Source: Zygnema cylindricum (Eukaryota; Streptophyta; Zygnematophyceae; Zygnematales; Zygnemataceae). Taken from it: 64,000 nt of DNA. How positions within the stretch are numbered: the stretch's first letter is position 1; the number at the start of each line of letters is the position of its first letter. The position numbers were made by a program, and so were the translations under genes. The stretch covers positions 1-64,000 of the forward strand of contig JBBHKE010000056.1 in assembly GCA_037447655.1 (NCBI GenBank). The letters are read 5' to 3'. Shown piece after piece: positions 10,202 through 20,477 of the stretch. The notes beneath the pieces are model-generated. The model was not told the DNA's origin and did no database searches. It was given only the letters and a program-made list of their open reading frames with translations.

Positions 10202-11230
10202 AAGTCCTCAGAGTGGACAGCTTCCAAAAAGCCTCTAGGATAATCCTGACCCCTTTATGTTTAAGCAAAAATAACTACCACCCTGGCAGACAAAAACTGT
10301 GACAAACTTCACTCCTGTGAAGGCAAGACTCCCCTGAGTCGATAGCAAAAAGAATCTCTGAATTTGCTCCACTGAGCAGTAAGTTATGGAGGGTCAAAGT
10401 TGACCTTTTGTACAGAAGCTCTCTGGGAGAGAGGGTCCTATCTTCTAATTTTTCTAAGTCCTATCTCTCTCACAGACTCTATCTACTGATGTACGGAAAC
10501 AATCAGATTGAGTTCCGTACGCAAAAGTACAGCTGCCGGTGTACTTTATGTACGGACATTGTACGACATGGCCAAAATGTCGACACATGTCAAATCCGGA
10601 TTCGGTGCCATAATCTCCGGAGATTCCACAATCTAACGGAATTTCGCCACGTGTCATCCGATGTGGCGATGGAGACAAACCACCGAAATCTTCCTCTGCG
10701 ATCTCGGCGCTAATCTCGGCCGTCCGATTAAAGTCGGCTTTAATCGTAGCCGTAATAAATACATGCGCGGTATTTGTTTCATTTACGAAACAAATGCGCG
10801 GTACTGATTTGTGTCCGTACTGTAAGTCGTACATTTATATTTTACTGGATCTATGTATCCCGTAATTCATTTCAGTTAAATGGTTTATCGCACGCATAAT
10901 CATTTAAATAAATATCAAACTATATAGTACGTAACACTACTGCTAGACTTAACGGCTAAGGCTACCGGCTACTTCCTATCTGCCGGCCGGCAGGTACATG
11001 GATCAAATCCTCCCGCCGGCAAATACCTTTTAATTAAATAAATAAACCCTAACATAAAATTCCCGTAAACCTCAGGATAGCCAAGGTAGCCATGGCTCTA
11101 GCTTCCTCTCCAATTTCTCAGTGACTGCGACAAGTTTGAGAGTTGGAGAGAGAAGTTAGAGATAGACTGCCTCGACTTCTATATTTCTTTTCAGACCTAG
11201 AAAATACTAATAAAACCATTAGTTTCTACA
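10182..11230 (-). repeat. C1 copia 5' LTR
   Basis: It pairs with 4781-5830 and has the same TG...CA ends. The right flank CTTTC (11231-11235) repeats the left one. The gag ATG lies inside its last 20 bases. Confidence 0.95.
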
Positions 11231-11235
11231 CTTTC
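11231..11235. repeat. target-site duplication CTTTC, right copy
   Basis: This is the second copy of the 5-bp target duplication of C1. Removing C1 and one copy rejoins the methyltransferase reading frame. Confidence 0.93.
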
Positions 11236-11290
11236 AGGACGGCTTCAAGATCGAAACTAATGCTTGAAAATACGGATAATCCTAAGTCCT
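11236..11290 (-). pseudogene. methyltransferase motif I (N-terminal part, cut by C1)
   Basis: Read on the minus strand and continued at 4775, this gives GLSVFSSISFDLEAVLKAGY followed by the YSAVEIDPD stretch. That is the layout of C5 methyltransferase motif I, where FxGxG binds S-adenosylmethionine. The two glycines are missing here (FSSIS), so cofactor binding would be lost. The C1 insertion lies between DLEAVL and KAGY. Confidence 0.7.
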
Positions 11291-11300
11291 GAAAGCGGGA

Positions 11301-11745
11301 TTTGTAGTGACACCACTTGTCGATTAAAGTCTTTCTCTTTGTTAGGAACCGTTGGAAGTTCCGCCCGGGGGACCTTTGCTGCTCCGGGTGATATTGCAGT
11401 TAAGCTCCTTTCCACTTCCCTCCGAAATGTGGCCATCTGTACCAATCGGTTCTGATACTCCCTTTCCCACCGCTTGGTAATACGGAATTGCTAGATAAAA
11501 TCAGTGATATCATTAGAGTATTTGAACAGCTCCGAGGGAGTTGAGGCAGAGTAGACGGGATAGCATCCAGACACCGGAACAGTCAATTTTCCCCGGTTCC
11601 ACAAATCCAAGGGGATAACCACTTTTGTGCCTTCCTGATCCTCAGGGTTTGAGACTGTAATTTGTTCCTTCCATACACTCAACTACATGTTCAACCTTGT
11701 CCACGTAGCCATGCCCAGCAAAATTTCAAATTGCTTACCTTCCAC
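11301..11745 (-). pseudogene. gypsy linker between protease and methyltransferase
   Basis: Open stretches (11682-11491 and 11445-11257, same frame with a stop between) encode a segment with WKEQITVSNPEDQEG and NRLVQMATFRREVERSL. I recognise no domain. It may be the end of protease and a spacer. The frame differs from that of the methyltransferase by one, so a frameshift lies near 11290. Confidence 0.5.
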
Positions 11746-11747
11746 CA

Positions 11748-12236
11748 CTAGGAAGGGAAGCCGAATCTGCACGTGCTGGCATGCGTCGTCAGAAAATTCG
11801 ATTTCCATGGCTTTAATGATCTATATACTGGTTGGCTGCCACTGCTAACTGTGCTCAAGCATATGTCACTTTGACTGATTTTTGGCTGGAGTTCATCGAG
11901 CATTTGTTGTAGTGCTGATGTAGTTATTAAGTTTGGAAGAGCTCCGGTATCCACCACTGCATCCTGGTACCCGCCGTATCCATTAAGTTTAAAATTTCTC
12001 GTCCTGTTGAGAATAAGAGCCACCGAAAGGGTCTTATAATCCCTATCTGCCATATAGGTTTTTGGTTCTGCCGACATGAAGACTGTCTTGGGCGGTTCTG
12101 CCAACGCGACCCTTTTCCTCCTAGTGTGAATTTCTTCCCCTAATGCCTGAAAGAGGGTTTCTTCGAGCAGATTGTGGGAGGAAGCCAGCTTTTTGACATG
12201 CGTTAAGGCGTAGGGCATCAAGTGTCGTACTAACAT
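11748..12236 (-). pseudogene. gypsy aspartic protease
   Basis: The motif QDAVVDTGALPNLIT contains the DTG catalytic triad of retropepsins, preceded by a typical beta-strand region (TLSVALILNRTRNFKLNGYGGY). The following stretch would be the flap and C-terminal half, but the downstream signature is weak. The protease processes Gag-Pol in the particle. A frame change separates it from the linker below 11745. Confidence 0.75.
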
Positions 12237-12306
12237 AACTGCCGGTTTGGAAAAAAGAGGGAGAGCTTTGGGAGATCAAATGGGTGAGGCCTTGTCTTCC
12301 GATTTC

Positions 12307-12880
12307 TCATGTTCCCCCCCCCCTTGCTTCTTCACTTTCTGCGTCAGAATTCCCCGTAGGAGGTGTAATTGGCGGATCTGTGGACGATCTCTCAGCCATG
12401 TATCTGTCGAACCACTCCTGATCTGTTTCAGTGGTTGAAGTATTTTCTTTCGGCTGTGTCTTTTTGTAATCTTCAAAACCGAGAGGAAGTTTCTTCGGAG
12501 CCAAAGGAGGCGGGTTAGTCGGCTTGAGTCCCAGTCCAATGTTACTGTTCAGAAGGACTGCTCGCGGGGTAAAAGATAAGGGACCGGTGGCTTTGCGACT
12601 GTGGTCTTTTTGTTCCATCGGTTGTTTGTCTTTTCTTTGGGAAGACGTTGTATGGCGCAGTTGCCATCGACTGTCCCCTACACCAACGTTCCATGCTCCG
12701 GACAGAAATGTCCTAGCATGATGAGCCTTTGGAGGCTCCATATCCCAACCCATCAGGTCATCATCATCTCCACCCAACGTGTCTGCTGCTCCAGCTCCGC
12801 TAGCTTTTGTAGCAGTTCTTGTTTTTGTTTCTGCAGTTTCTGAGCCGGCGTAAGAGGTTGAGGAGTGCGGGCAGGGGATC
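12307..12880 (-). pseudogene. gypsy gag-protease spacer
   Basis: The stretch from 12777 downward (MGGDDDDLMGWDMEPP...) is hydrophilic and rich in Lys, Pro and Thr, without a recognised domain. It lies between the zinc knuckle and the protease. Several frame breaks are present. Confidence 0.5.
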
Positions 12881-13291
12881 TCAGTCGAAGAGCGGCCAGT
12901 TCTGTTGCCAAAGCGGCCAACTGAGTGCTCTGTTGCTGAATGATGTGTTCGGTGTCAGTCTCCTGGGGCCCGGGTCATTTGGAGATCGTCCCCAAGGATA
13001 CAAAAGTTGTAGTGGCAGAGGATTAACGGCAGTTTCCCCTTCGCCTGTAAACAATGCATACTGCATCATCTCCTTCGGAACCCCATTTTTCCAAAAGCAT
13101 TGTCCTTCTTTGTGTCCTATGAACCCACAAACTTCACATTTTGACCCCTCAGTAGTATACTTCCCCCTTAGCTCAATAGGGATTGTGGGATTCCAATTGT
13201 GTATAGCCTGGCTGGCACTCCAATTGTCCAGAGATACCTGTCCAGTTGGCCCGAAGGAATTTTGAACAGCGACACAATACTTGGTGGCCAT
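12881..13291 (-). pseudogene. gypsy gag nucleocapsid (CCHC zinc knuckle)
   Basis: The motif CEVCGFIGHKEGQC matches C-x2-C-x4-H-x4-C, the retroviral nucleocapsid knuckle that binds genomic RNA. It follows a stretch that overlaps in another frame with the capsid-like part (13881-13168), so a frameshift near 13290 joins the two. Confidence 0.8.
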
Positions 13292-13881
13292 AGCCGATGT
13301 ATCGATGGTGGACAGTTTGGTCTTCTGGCAGAGGCTGGCGAGGCGGTTGAACAGCGTTTGTGGAGTTTCATTCTACAAATAGCGGAAGTTTGTGAAGTCG
13401 TTGATGGCAGTTTCGTTCCTTTCTGTGTAAAAAAGTCTCCGAGCGTCCAGAGAGTGGTACAGGGATTAGGATTGGCAACCATCCTGGTGGCTGCTTCGGC
13501 TGCCTGTACCGCCTGCAGGTGGTTAACATAGGCCCTGCCATGGGCGTGAAGTTTCATATCCATGGTGAAATTGGGGGTGAGAGGAGCTGCGGCTGCGGCA
13601 GCCTGGTCGACTGCTGCCTGAAGAGCCTCGGCGTCCTGATCCGGATCCAATATTTTGATACTGGGGGCCATCAACAAAGGTTGACGCTCCTTATAGTCGG
13701 CCAAAGCTCCTCCGGCTAGATAATTTACCATCATCGGAAACAGGGTGGTTTCAAAATCTGCTGGAATGGCCCCTCCCCTGTATTTGTTAATTTCGGGCTG
13801 CGTGAAGGATTTCCACAGCAGTTCAAAATCAGAGAAAGCAATTCTCGAGTTGTCTTCGGTGAAAATCCGGACGTCTCCCAT
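13168..13881 (-). pseudogene. gypsy gag capsid-like region
   Basis: From 13881 the translation gives a largely helical protein (FSDFELLWKSFTQPEINKY, an alanine-rich segment near residues 85-100, and HAHGRAYVNHLQAVQAAEAA). Its position before the zinc knuckle and its helical composition fit capsid. I recognise no specific family motif. Reading frame is lost after about residue 170. Confidence 0.6.
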
Positions 13882-14375
13882 TCTCCTTTCTTCTTCGGTA
13901 GGGTTGGTGAACCTTGGGGACGCCTTTCCGGTCGGGCTGACAAACTGAGTCGGTGAGATTGCCCCAGGATTTGCTACCTCGAGATCCGAACCGGTCCCTC
14001 CTCCAATAGGAAGGGCGGTTGTACCAGCAGTGCCCCCCCCCTGCGCTGAGGAAGGTTTTGATCTTGAAAAAGTTGGATAGTCGTCTGCTCCTCTATATCC
14101 AAGAGAAGCGCGTGCTTGACGGAGAACTTCCTCTTCCGATGGTATGTGAAGACGAGGTCTAGTTCCCCGAGAATGGATGACGGCGGAGAAGGTGAAGACT
14201 GGGAGCTTGGAGGAGAAGGTGACTGTTTCCTGAAAGGAGTCTGCTTCCTAGGTCGCCTCTGGGAATCTTCGGGAGGAGGAGTTCCGGAAATAGAGGATGG
14301 TGACCGTCTGTGAGGTGGCGAGTAGACGTCTGGTTTGGGGGATAGGCGAAGTGGACCTGGTGACCCACGGACTGC

Positions 14376-15886
14376 TCACGCGAAGAAGATTGATTGCGAG
14401 GGAGAAGAGGCGTGAGGTGGTGATGGAGGAGGAGTGGTAAGCCCGAGGGAAATGTGTAGTCTCTGGTCGGGTTGTAGCTGCACCACGACCTCCACGCTAG
14501 AAGATCCCTTGACCGAGACAAATGTAGGGAGATCTGTATCCGTGGCTACTGGATTACTCGGCAAATCTGCACCCAACCCCTTTTTGTTAGGCCCTGTTGT
14601 TTCCTCCCCTTCCCGCTGAAGAGGAGATTCTGGTCTCGGTTCTGGTGAAGTCCGGGGATCTCGCGTGACAGGAGGAGTTGCCTGATCCAGAGGTTGTACT
14701 TCCGTCGTGGGACCGGTTCTACGAGGAGGTGCTACCTGTCCACTAAGGATTCCCCCAGATCTCCGTCTAGCCTCCCGTATCAGGATCAGCTCCTGTTCCA
14801 ATGCTCTCTTCCTTTCCTCTTCAAGGGCATCCCAATCTATTGCGACGGGTCCGGCCCCCGCCGTAGCCTTATCCTGCGATCGTAGAATCTCAACCAATTT
14901 CTAGGTGCTGCTCACCACACGCGAGAGATCCGCAAGCCCCAAACCGGGTACCTCGGGGTCCGTAGGCCTTGAACGCCATAGTCCTTCGGATGGTCGGACA
15001 ACTGGTGCGGAAGGAGACATGGAACTTGGGGGAATTGAGGCAGAAGGAAAGAATGGCTCTTCTTTGACCAGGAGAGCAAATAGACCTTTGCTGTCCCGAT
15101 GGTTTAACCGGAAATCTCTCTTAGGCTCAGGTAACTTCCGCTTGCTACTCCCTTCCCTGGTCCGGCCCCGAGAAGTGGCTCTGCCCCTAAAAGGTCTACT
15201 AGTAGTAGTTTCCTGAGATATGGAGGGCTGTTGTGGTGAATAGACGGCATCTCCGGTTGCTCTCGGACTGAGACGGGAGAGCCACTTTCGGACAAGCTAC
15301 TCAGGATCTCCATTACTCCTCCCACCGGGCATATGATCCGAGCTCGGTCGCTTCTGGCAACCCGCTGCACCAGCTCCTTCTTTCCTTTCAATTCATGGAT
15401 ATTGTGAAGGGCTAGAATCTCCTTACGACCGGGTCGGTTAGGATCCGACAAAAGTTCAGGATCCATGTATGTCTCCACTATCGGAGCCTTGGATCGGGTA
15501 TAACGTACCACCTCGGGAGGGTGGCTTGGGACCGCTTCCTTATGAGCCAAACCATTCCTACGGGATTTGGGAGCAAAAGTCTGTCTTTCTACCTTCTCCG
15601 TAGCCCGAGCCCTGGCGGCCTCGGACAATGTCGGAAAGTTTTCAGGGGAAAAGACTGGAGGAGGTGGAGGAGAGGATCTCCCCACTGGGTGCGTAGGAGG
15701 AGTGTCGACCGCAACCCCCCGGGGCATCTCTCCCTTAAGAAACCGCTCTATGTGTACAGGTGAGCCAAAAGGGGGTGCTCCGTCGAGCACATGTGACTCT
15801 TCCTCCTGGGCCGCCGCTTCCTGTCTCTCCTGCTCATCCGATCTGACACCCGGAAGATCCTTATCCTGGACTTTTCCTCCCCCCAT
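14376..15886 (-). pseudogene. gypsy gag N-terminal proline-rich region
   Basis: Two open stretches (15886-15104 and 14897-14376) encode Pro/Ser-rich, charged sequence: VFSPENFPTLSEAARARA in the first and DALEEERKRALEQELI, a probable coiled coil, in the second. The first Met at 15886 follows a leader without long open frames and is the likely polyprotein start. Later parts (14376-13885) hold more Pro/Ser-rich sequence with frame breaks. No known domain. Confidence 0.55.
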
Positions 15887-16953
15887 AGCTGACTGGAGAA
15901 GAAGATCTAAATCCCCTTATAAAAGTACTCCGATCTGAGCACCTATCCTCTTTAACCTAAAGAGACAGGTTGCTTTTCAGTACTGTGCTACTCCGCTGGA
16001 AGCCCACTAAATGCCACACTCCCAGCTACTCTCCAAAGAATAGGAAGGAAATGAGAGTCGTCCGATCCTTTCCGCAAAAACTCCGGACAAACCCAAAGAT
16101 GACCACAAGAGTGTGCAAATAACTCCCACGCAGAAATATAGAAATAACAAATATCGGCTTTTCAGATTAAACAATATCACCTTGCCCCAGAGAATGGAAT
16201 TAGAGATAGAAATGAATGATAATGGTGAAGCGAATTCAAATACCCCGGAGTGCAACGATGACCAAACTCAGCACAAGAAAACCTATCCCAATGGCCCCGA
16301 AGTCAGGCATGAGTCTCCCTCAACCCTCCCGGTTCCACCGCAAGGATCCGACAAGACTCTTCTTAGTTTCAAACAGCGAAAGTCCAAACCGCCCAAAGAG
16401 AAGATAGTGACCACTACCCACGCGTGCTACGATCTCCACAAAAGATAATCCAAAACAAAGATGGCAATAGAGTCAACGACACAATGCAACCGTTCTCCAA
16501 CAGAAAGATTGATTTTAATTCTCTGGGGATTTTCTCAGGAGACAGTACTAAAAAAGCAACCTGTCTCCTTCGGCCCCAAATGCCTTATACAACCAGAGTT
16601 TGTCCTACTGCAAGTTCCAAAGTCAAAGCAATGTGACAAGCCAATCATCGGCCAGCAATTGTTATCGTACTGACATAAGACAAAACAGACTGTACTACAC
16701 TCAGGACTAAAAGTTAGACGACCGGTCTCGGCTAGATTAGCGGCCGAGGGTCCTCCTATAATACACAAAATGGAAACAAAGTGTTGACTTGACGTGAAAC
16801 CGTCGAACTTTGACCCAAAGTCATTAATGCTTGGCCCGGCGGTTGGGCCTAAACTAACATCCTACTGACAGCTAACAGTAGGATCTACAGGATAGTTCCA
16901 AAGGTTACGTGTCGTTCTCTAATGTATCCCTCTACTAGAGCTACATAGAACAG
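15887..16953 (-). other. gypsy leader and internal side of the 5' LTR
   Basis: No coding signal. This region runs from the gag start to the part of the 5' LTR shared with 1-219. The LTR/leader boundary cannot be placed because the matching part of the 3' LTR is outside the window. I found no obvious primer-binding site. Confidence 0.5.
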
Positions 16954-17172
16954 ACAATATAATGGAGCAGACGCTTTGCACCAGACTAACTCCGCCGTTC
17001 GGCCTCCGTTTCAGGTGAACTAAATTGCGTAGGGCTCCAGAGTGAAAATATAAAGATCTGATCCGGCTAGTTGTCCTCTTCCTTCTCCGTGCGCTAGAGT
17101 CCGTACAAAGTGGAATGAGGCCCCGGAACTCCTGGGAGTGCAAATGTGCCGAAGACGCACACGAGCTTGACA
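16954..17172 (-). repeat. gypsy 5' LTR (part shared with 1-219)
   Basis: This is the counterpart of 1-219 and ends at GAGCTTGACA. The next bases (AATCTACC...) belong to a copia LTR fragment, so this is the outer edge of the gypsy insertion. Confidence 0.85.
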
Positions 17173-17370
17173 ATCTACCAAAATCCTCCTCCCTATCTCT
17201 CTAGACAACTTAGGCAGCCATGGCTCTAACTCCCTCTCTAGCGTTTAGTGAGTGTAGCAAGTGTGGGGGCTTGAGAGAAGAGTTAAAGGTAGACTGCCTT
17301 TGCTTCTTTTCAGCCTTTTATTTTACAAGTTAAACCTAAAAAATACTAAAAGAAAACCTGAAATTCTAGA
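17173..17370 (-). repeat. C1-related copia LTR fragment
   Basis: AGGCAGCCATGGCTCTAACTCC, GTGGGGGCTTGAGAGAAGAG and AGGTAGACTGCCTTTG match the U3 part of the C1 LTR (5680-5830) and of the LTR ending at 27080. The gypsy element therefore inserted into an older copia LTR, whose other half should lie left of the window. Confidence 0.7.
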
Positions 17371-18419
17371 GTCTAATCATTACCTGTGTGTTTTTATGAT
17401 AGTCATATGTGATTATTATACAACTAAATAAACCATACAGCTTTACGGTATGAACTGTACAATCATCGTCGATAGGTATCGAAAACTGGTGCGATCGCGA
17501 TAGAGACCGGTAAATATTGGTTTATTATTGTGAAAACACAAGTATCTATATATCATGCTAATATATCGATTATCGGTAGGAAAAAAAAATATGCATATCG
17601 GTTATCGACAAATGATTACTAATATTCTATATTACAGACTACACTATGGGAGAAATGTACCAAAATTAGAGTTATACATATACGCCATGTTAAAACCACA
17701 ATCTTTTATGATAAAATAGAAACCCTGTTGGTGGCCCAATTACTTCTTAGGGGACTCTGATCTCCATCCAAGCCACTAACATCAGATGATGATTGTTGTC
17801 ATCGACAAAGTCTTTACATATTTACGACTCCGAAACCACATCTCCTTACACCATTTTTATAATGAGAGATTTATTAAGATAGCTTTAGTGCGTCGCTAAT
17901 AAAAAAGGTAACAAGCTTGTGATCGGAAAAGTTTTGTTTTTTCCTTTTCTTAAACATTATATTACTATAGCCAACGTAGCGAGTGATATACGCAAATATA
18001 TTTTTACTCTATGTAAAGCGACAATAATGAATACACAAATAAAAGAAGAAAAAATGTGGAGACGTTCAATCGAAGCTCGCATAAGAGAGACATAACTTAA
18101 AAGACAAGTTTGACAAAATAAAAAATCCTTAAACATAGATGTCATAACATTTCACGTGATCCCATAGTGGTGGTCTAATCATTACCTTTGTCTTTCTAAG
18201 ATAGACATACGTGATTATTGTCCGATGTGTTCGTAGTTGGAGGTTCTTATGCTTCTTACCACAAGCTGGCACCTTACCAAGGTAAGACCAAATGGAGATA
18301 AATTTGTTGTTGGATCCATTACTATCCACCGATATACTATGAGACGGTCCAACGTTAACTTTTATTTATTGTATCGAAGTCAAGATGTGGTTTTTTGGAA
18401 AATAAATAACAGAATTTCT
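17371..18419. other. non-coding AT-rich DNA
   Basis: No gene seen. The stretch around 17460-17640 carries TATCGGTTATCG-like and CGCGATA motifs also present at 18880-19090 and 27870-28050, so it is an older piece of the same repeat family. Confidence 0.5.
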
Positions 18420-20160
18420 ATTTTTATCCAATGACGCCATGAGAAAACACCTTTATTTATTATAGTTATTGCAGTTTACTAACCTTTGTTTACTAGTTCG
18501 TTTACTATTCAACAAATGTCATTATCACAAACCAAAATGATGTATTGGGACCAAAAAATCAATTTTGTTTGTGTTGTGTACCGGGAAAAAACTTAGCGTG
18601 ATAAATGTGATTGCGATGGTTATCGGTTATCGAACGGTGAGGGGTCCCGATGTATCGCTCCGAGACCAGTAAATTTACAATTGACGATGAGTGGGAAAAA
18701 ATATAGTACGCTATACAATAGGACTTTATAATTTGTATTTTCATTGCGTATAAAGTGGCATGCCACGTATGACAATGTATTCCTTACTCTGTATAACGGA
18801 AGAACGGAAGCTCAAGACAATGGAATAAACACTACATCTATTGCGGAAGCTGAGGAGAACGGAATAAACCGTACAACTATATGGTATGTACAGTACAATT
18901 GTTGCCGATAGTTATCAAACCGGTGTTATTGCGATAAAAAACCTACATTTTCGGTTTTTTTTTTGCGATACTGGTCTCGATAAAAAACTGATATTATCGG
19001 TTTTTTAATCGCGATAACACCGGTACCGATATATCTTACCAATGTATCGATTATCGGTAGGCCAAAATTGGGGCATATTGGTTATTGGCAAATGGCTACC
19101 GATACACAACACTACACCGCGTTTCGCTATTAGGGTTAATCACGCTAATTCGGCGCCCCTAAATTTTTACCCAAATTCTTAAATAGAATGATTAAAAAAA
19201 CCGTAAAAAACAAATTAGAGCTACTGACTTTCTTGAAAATCCCCAAATTCCCAATTAGCGTTAATCACACTAATTGTTCTTTAACACTAAATATTTGTTA
19301 TCGCTAATAGCGATTCGCGGTGTACAGTACTATACAGTACAGTACTGTAGTTTTTTTTAGTCCCTTCACTATGTAAAAAAAACGACATGATGCCACGTTG
19401 CCAAACTTATTAAAAGTATCTGTACGTCCCACCATTGTCGGCGATGCCACACGCGTTGTCAGAGTGGGTATCTGGGGCCGTCGGTACGGACCCATAGTTT
19501 TTGAGGGGGGTGGAGTACAATTGCAATGCATACATTTTTTTGTGAGGTCTCCAATTATCAGATGGCTTGCCACCTTAGATATTTGCCTTTGAAATGCTGG
19601 CAAAAGTTTTAGGAAGTTTTGTACGAATACGTACTCCATGTCGCAGGAGCTTGCGCGTTACCAAAGCTATGTAGCTAGGCGATTATCAATCCCCAAAAAA
19701 ATATTTTTGTTGTTACTTATAATTATACGATATAGTCAGATATCGATAATACTGTCTCCTCGGATCTTCGGTCGGTTCTTTCGATGTTTTTCTTGATAGA
19801 GTACGCCAGTACGGTATTTTCAGTGGCCGATATTATGACACTTTTTTAAACCCTAACTTTAAACTTTTCGAAAACCGTGCGTCTTTTTACAAAATAGGAA
19901 CGTTCAGTGCGATTTAATGTGCACGTACTGTTTCGCACATGACTTTTATACCTATGGTTTGCTTGAGCTCCTTGTCTCGCAAGTGCGACAGAATGGGACC
20001 TAACCCTAATAATGGAAGATGGTTAGTGCTTATCTCTGGAGCTAGCCATTGCTGTAGGTGTTTAAGTCCGAGACAAAGAATCCAAGCTGCTGATTGAAAA
20101 GCCAATGAAGTCGATTTCTTCGATCTGTCATGCGGTTGGTGTAGGAAATCTTCAGTATTG
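18420..20160. repeat. 1.7-kb dispersed repeat, copy A
   Basis: It matches 27412-29160 over its length, for example CCATGAGAAAACACCTTT, TTGTTGCCGATAGTTATC, ACGACATGATGCCACGTTGC and AATGGAAGATGGTTAGTG. Copy A has a 208-bp MITE (19115-19322) that copy B lacks. Copy B has a 277-bp insertion that A lacks. Copy A ends at about 20160, where copia RNase H sequence begins abruptly. No intact reading frame. Confidence 0.8.
19115..19322. mobile_element. MITE, TIR CACCGCG..., TA target duplication
   Basis: It starts CACCGCGTTTCGCTATTAGG and ends CTAATAGCGATTCGCGGTG, inverted copies of each other, flanked by TA on both sides. It is 208 bp and does not code. It is absent from the equivalent place in copy B of the host repeat (about 28060). 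It shares TIRs with elements at 38159, 48260, 55786 and 56976. Confidence 0.85.
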
Positions 20161-20162
20161 CT

Positions 20163-20476
20163 AATGTGGGTGAAGTCATTGTTGCAAAAACTGGGATATA
20201 TGAAGGAGGGAGTGCATGAATTCTTTTGCGATAGTCAAGCTGCAATCGCAATTGGCGCCAATCCAAAACACCATTTCAAAGCAAAACATATGGACATAAG
20301 ATTAAGCTTCGTAAGAGAAAAAGTTGAAAATTAAATTTTAAATCTTGTGTATAGACCTGATGAAGAAATGGTGGCTGACATGATGACCAAACCTGTGCCC
20401 TCTCCTAAATGTTAATATTGTCGGGAAAAATGCGGGTTGAAAGAAAAGTTAAAATTAGACTAGAAAATAAGGGGAG
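20163..20476 (+). pseudogene. copia RNase H fragment
   Basis: The translation gives MWVKSLLQKLGYMKEGVHEF, FCDSQAAIAIGANPKHHF and KAKHMDIRLSFVREKVEN, then MVADMMTKPVPSP, closely like C1 RNase H. One stop interrupts it. It ends at an AAAATAAGGGGAGA polypurine tract and then an LTR. Only the 3' end of the element is left. Confidence 0.88.
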
Positions 20477-20477
20477 A

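Larger units (their letters stand above)
4781..11230 (-). mobile_element. Ty1/copia retrotransposon C1, full length, nested in the gypsy element
   Basis: Two LTRs of about 1050 bp (4781-5830 and 10182-11230) begin TG and end CA and are flanked by CTTTC on both sides. The element lies on the minus strand. Gag (10201 downward), CCHC knuckle, DSG protease, HHCC and DDE integrase, RT with YVDD and RNase H follow in the copia order, with integrase before RT. Roughly 20-25 differences between LTRs by eye (about 2 percent) mean a fairly recent insertion. The coding region already holds several frameshifts and nonsense codons, so it is not autonomous. It sits in the same orientation as its gypsy host and interrupts the methyltransferase. 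Confidence 0.95.
1..17172 (-). mobile_element. Ty3/gypsy retrotransposon with DNA methyltransferase and PHD finger, split by a nested copia
   Basis: The left end (1-219) and 16954-17172 are near-identical direct copies with about seven differences by eye, so they are parts of the 3' and 5' LTRs of one minus-strand element. Reading down the minus strand the domains are: proline-rich gag and CCHC knuckle (15886-12881), DTG aspartic protease (12236-11748), C5 DNA methyltransferase (11290-11236 continued at 4775-3862), RT with YIDD, RNase H, HHCC/DDE integrase, and a PHD finger (859-470). RT before RNase H before integrase defines Ty3/gypsy. Subtracting the 6450-bp copia and its 5-bp target duplication leaves an internal region of roughly 10 kb, long for the family because of the extra domains. 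Numerous stops and frameshifts show this copy is inactive. The 3' LTR continues outside the window, so its far end and the target duplication cannot be checked. Confidence 0.9.
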
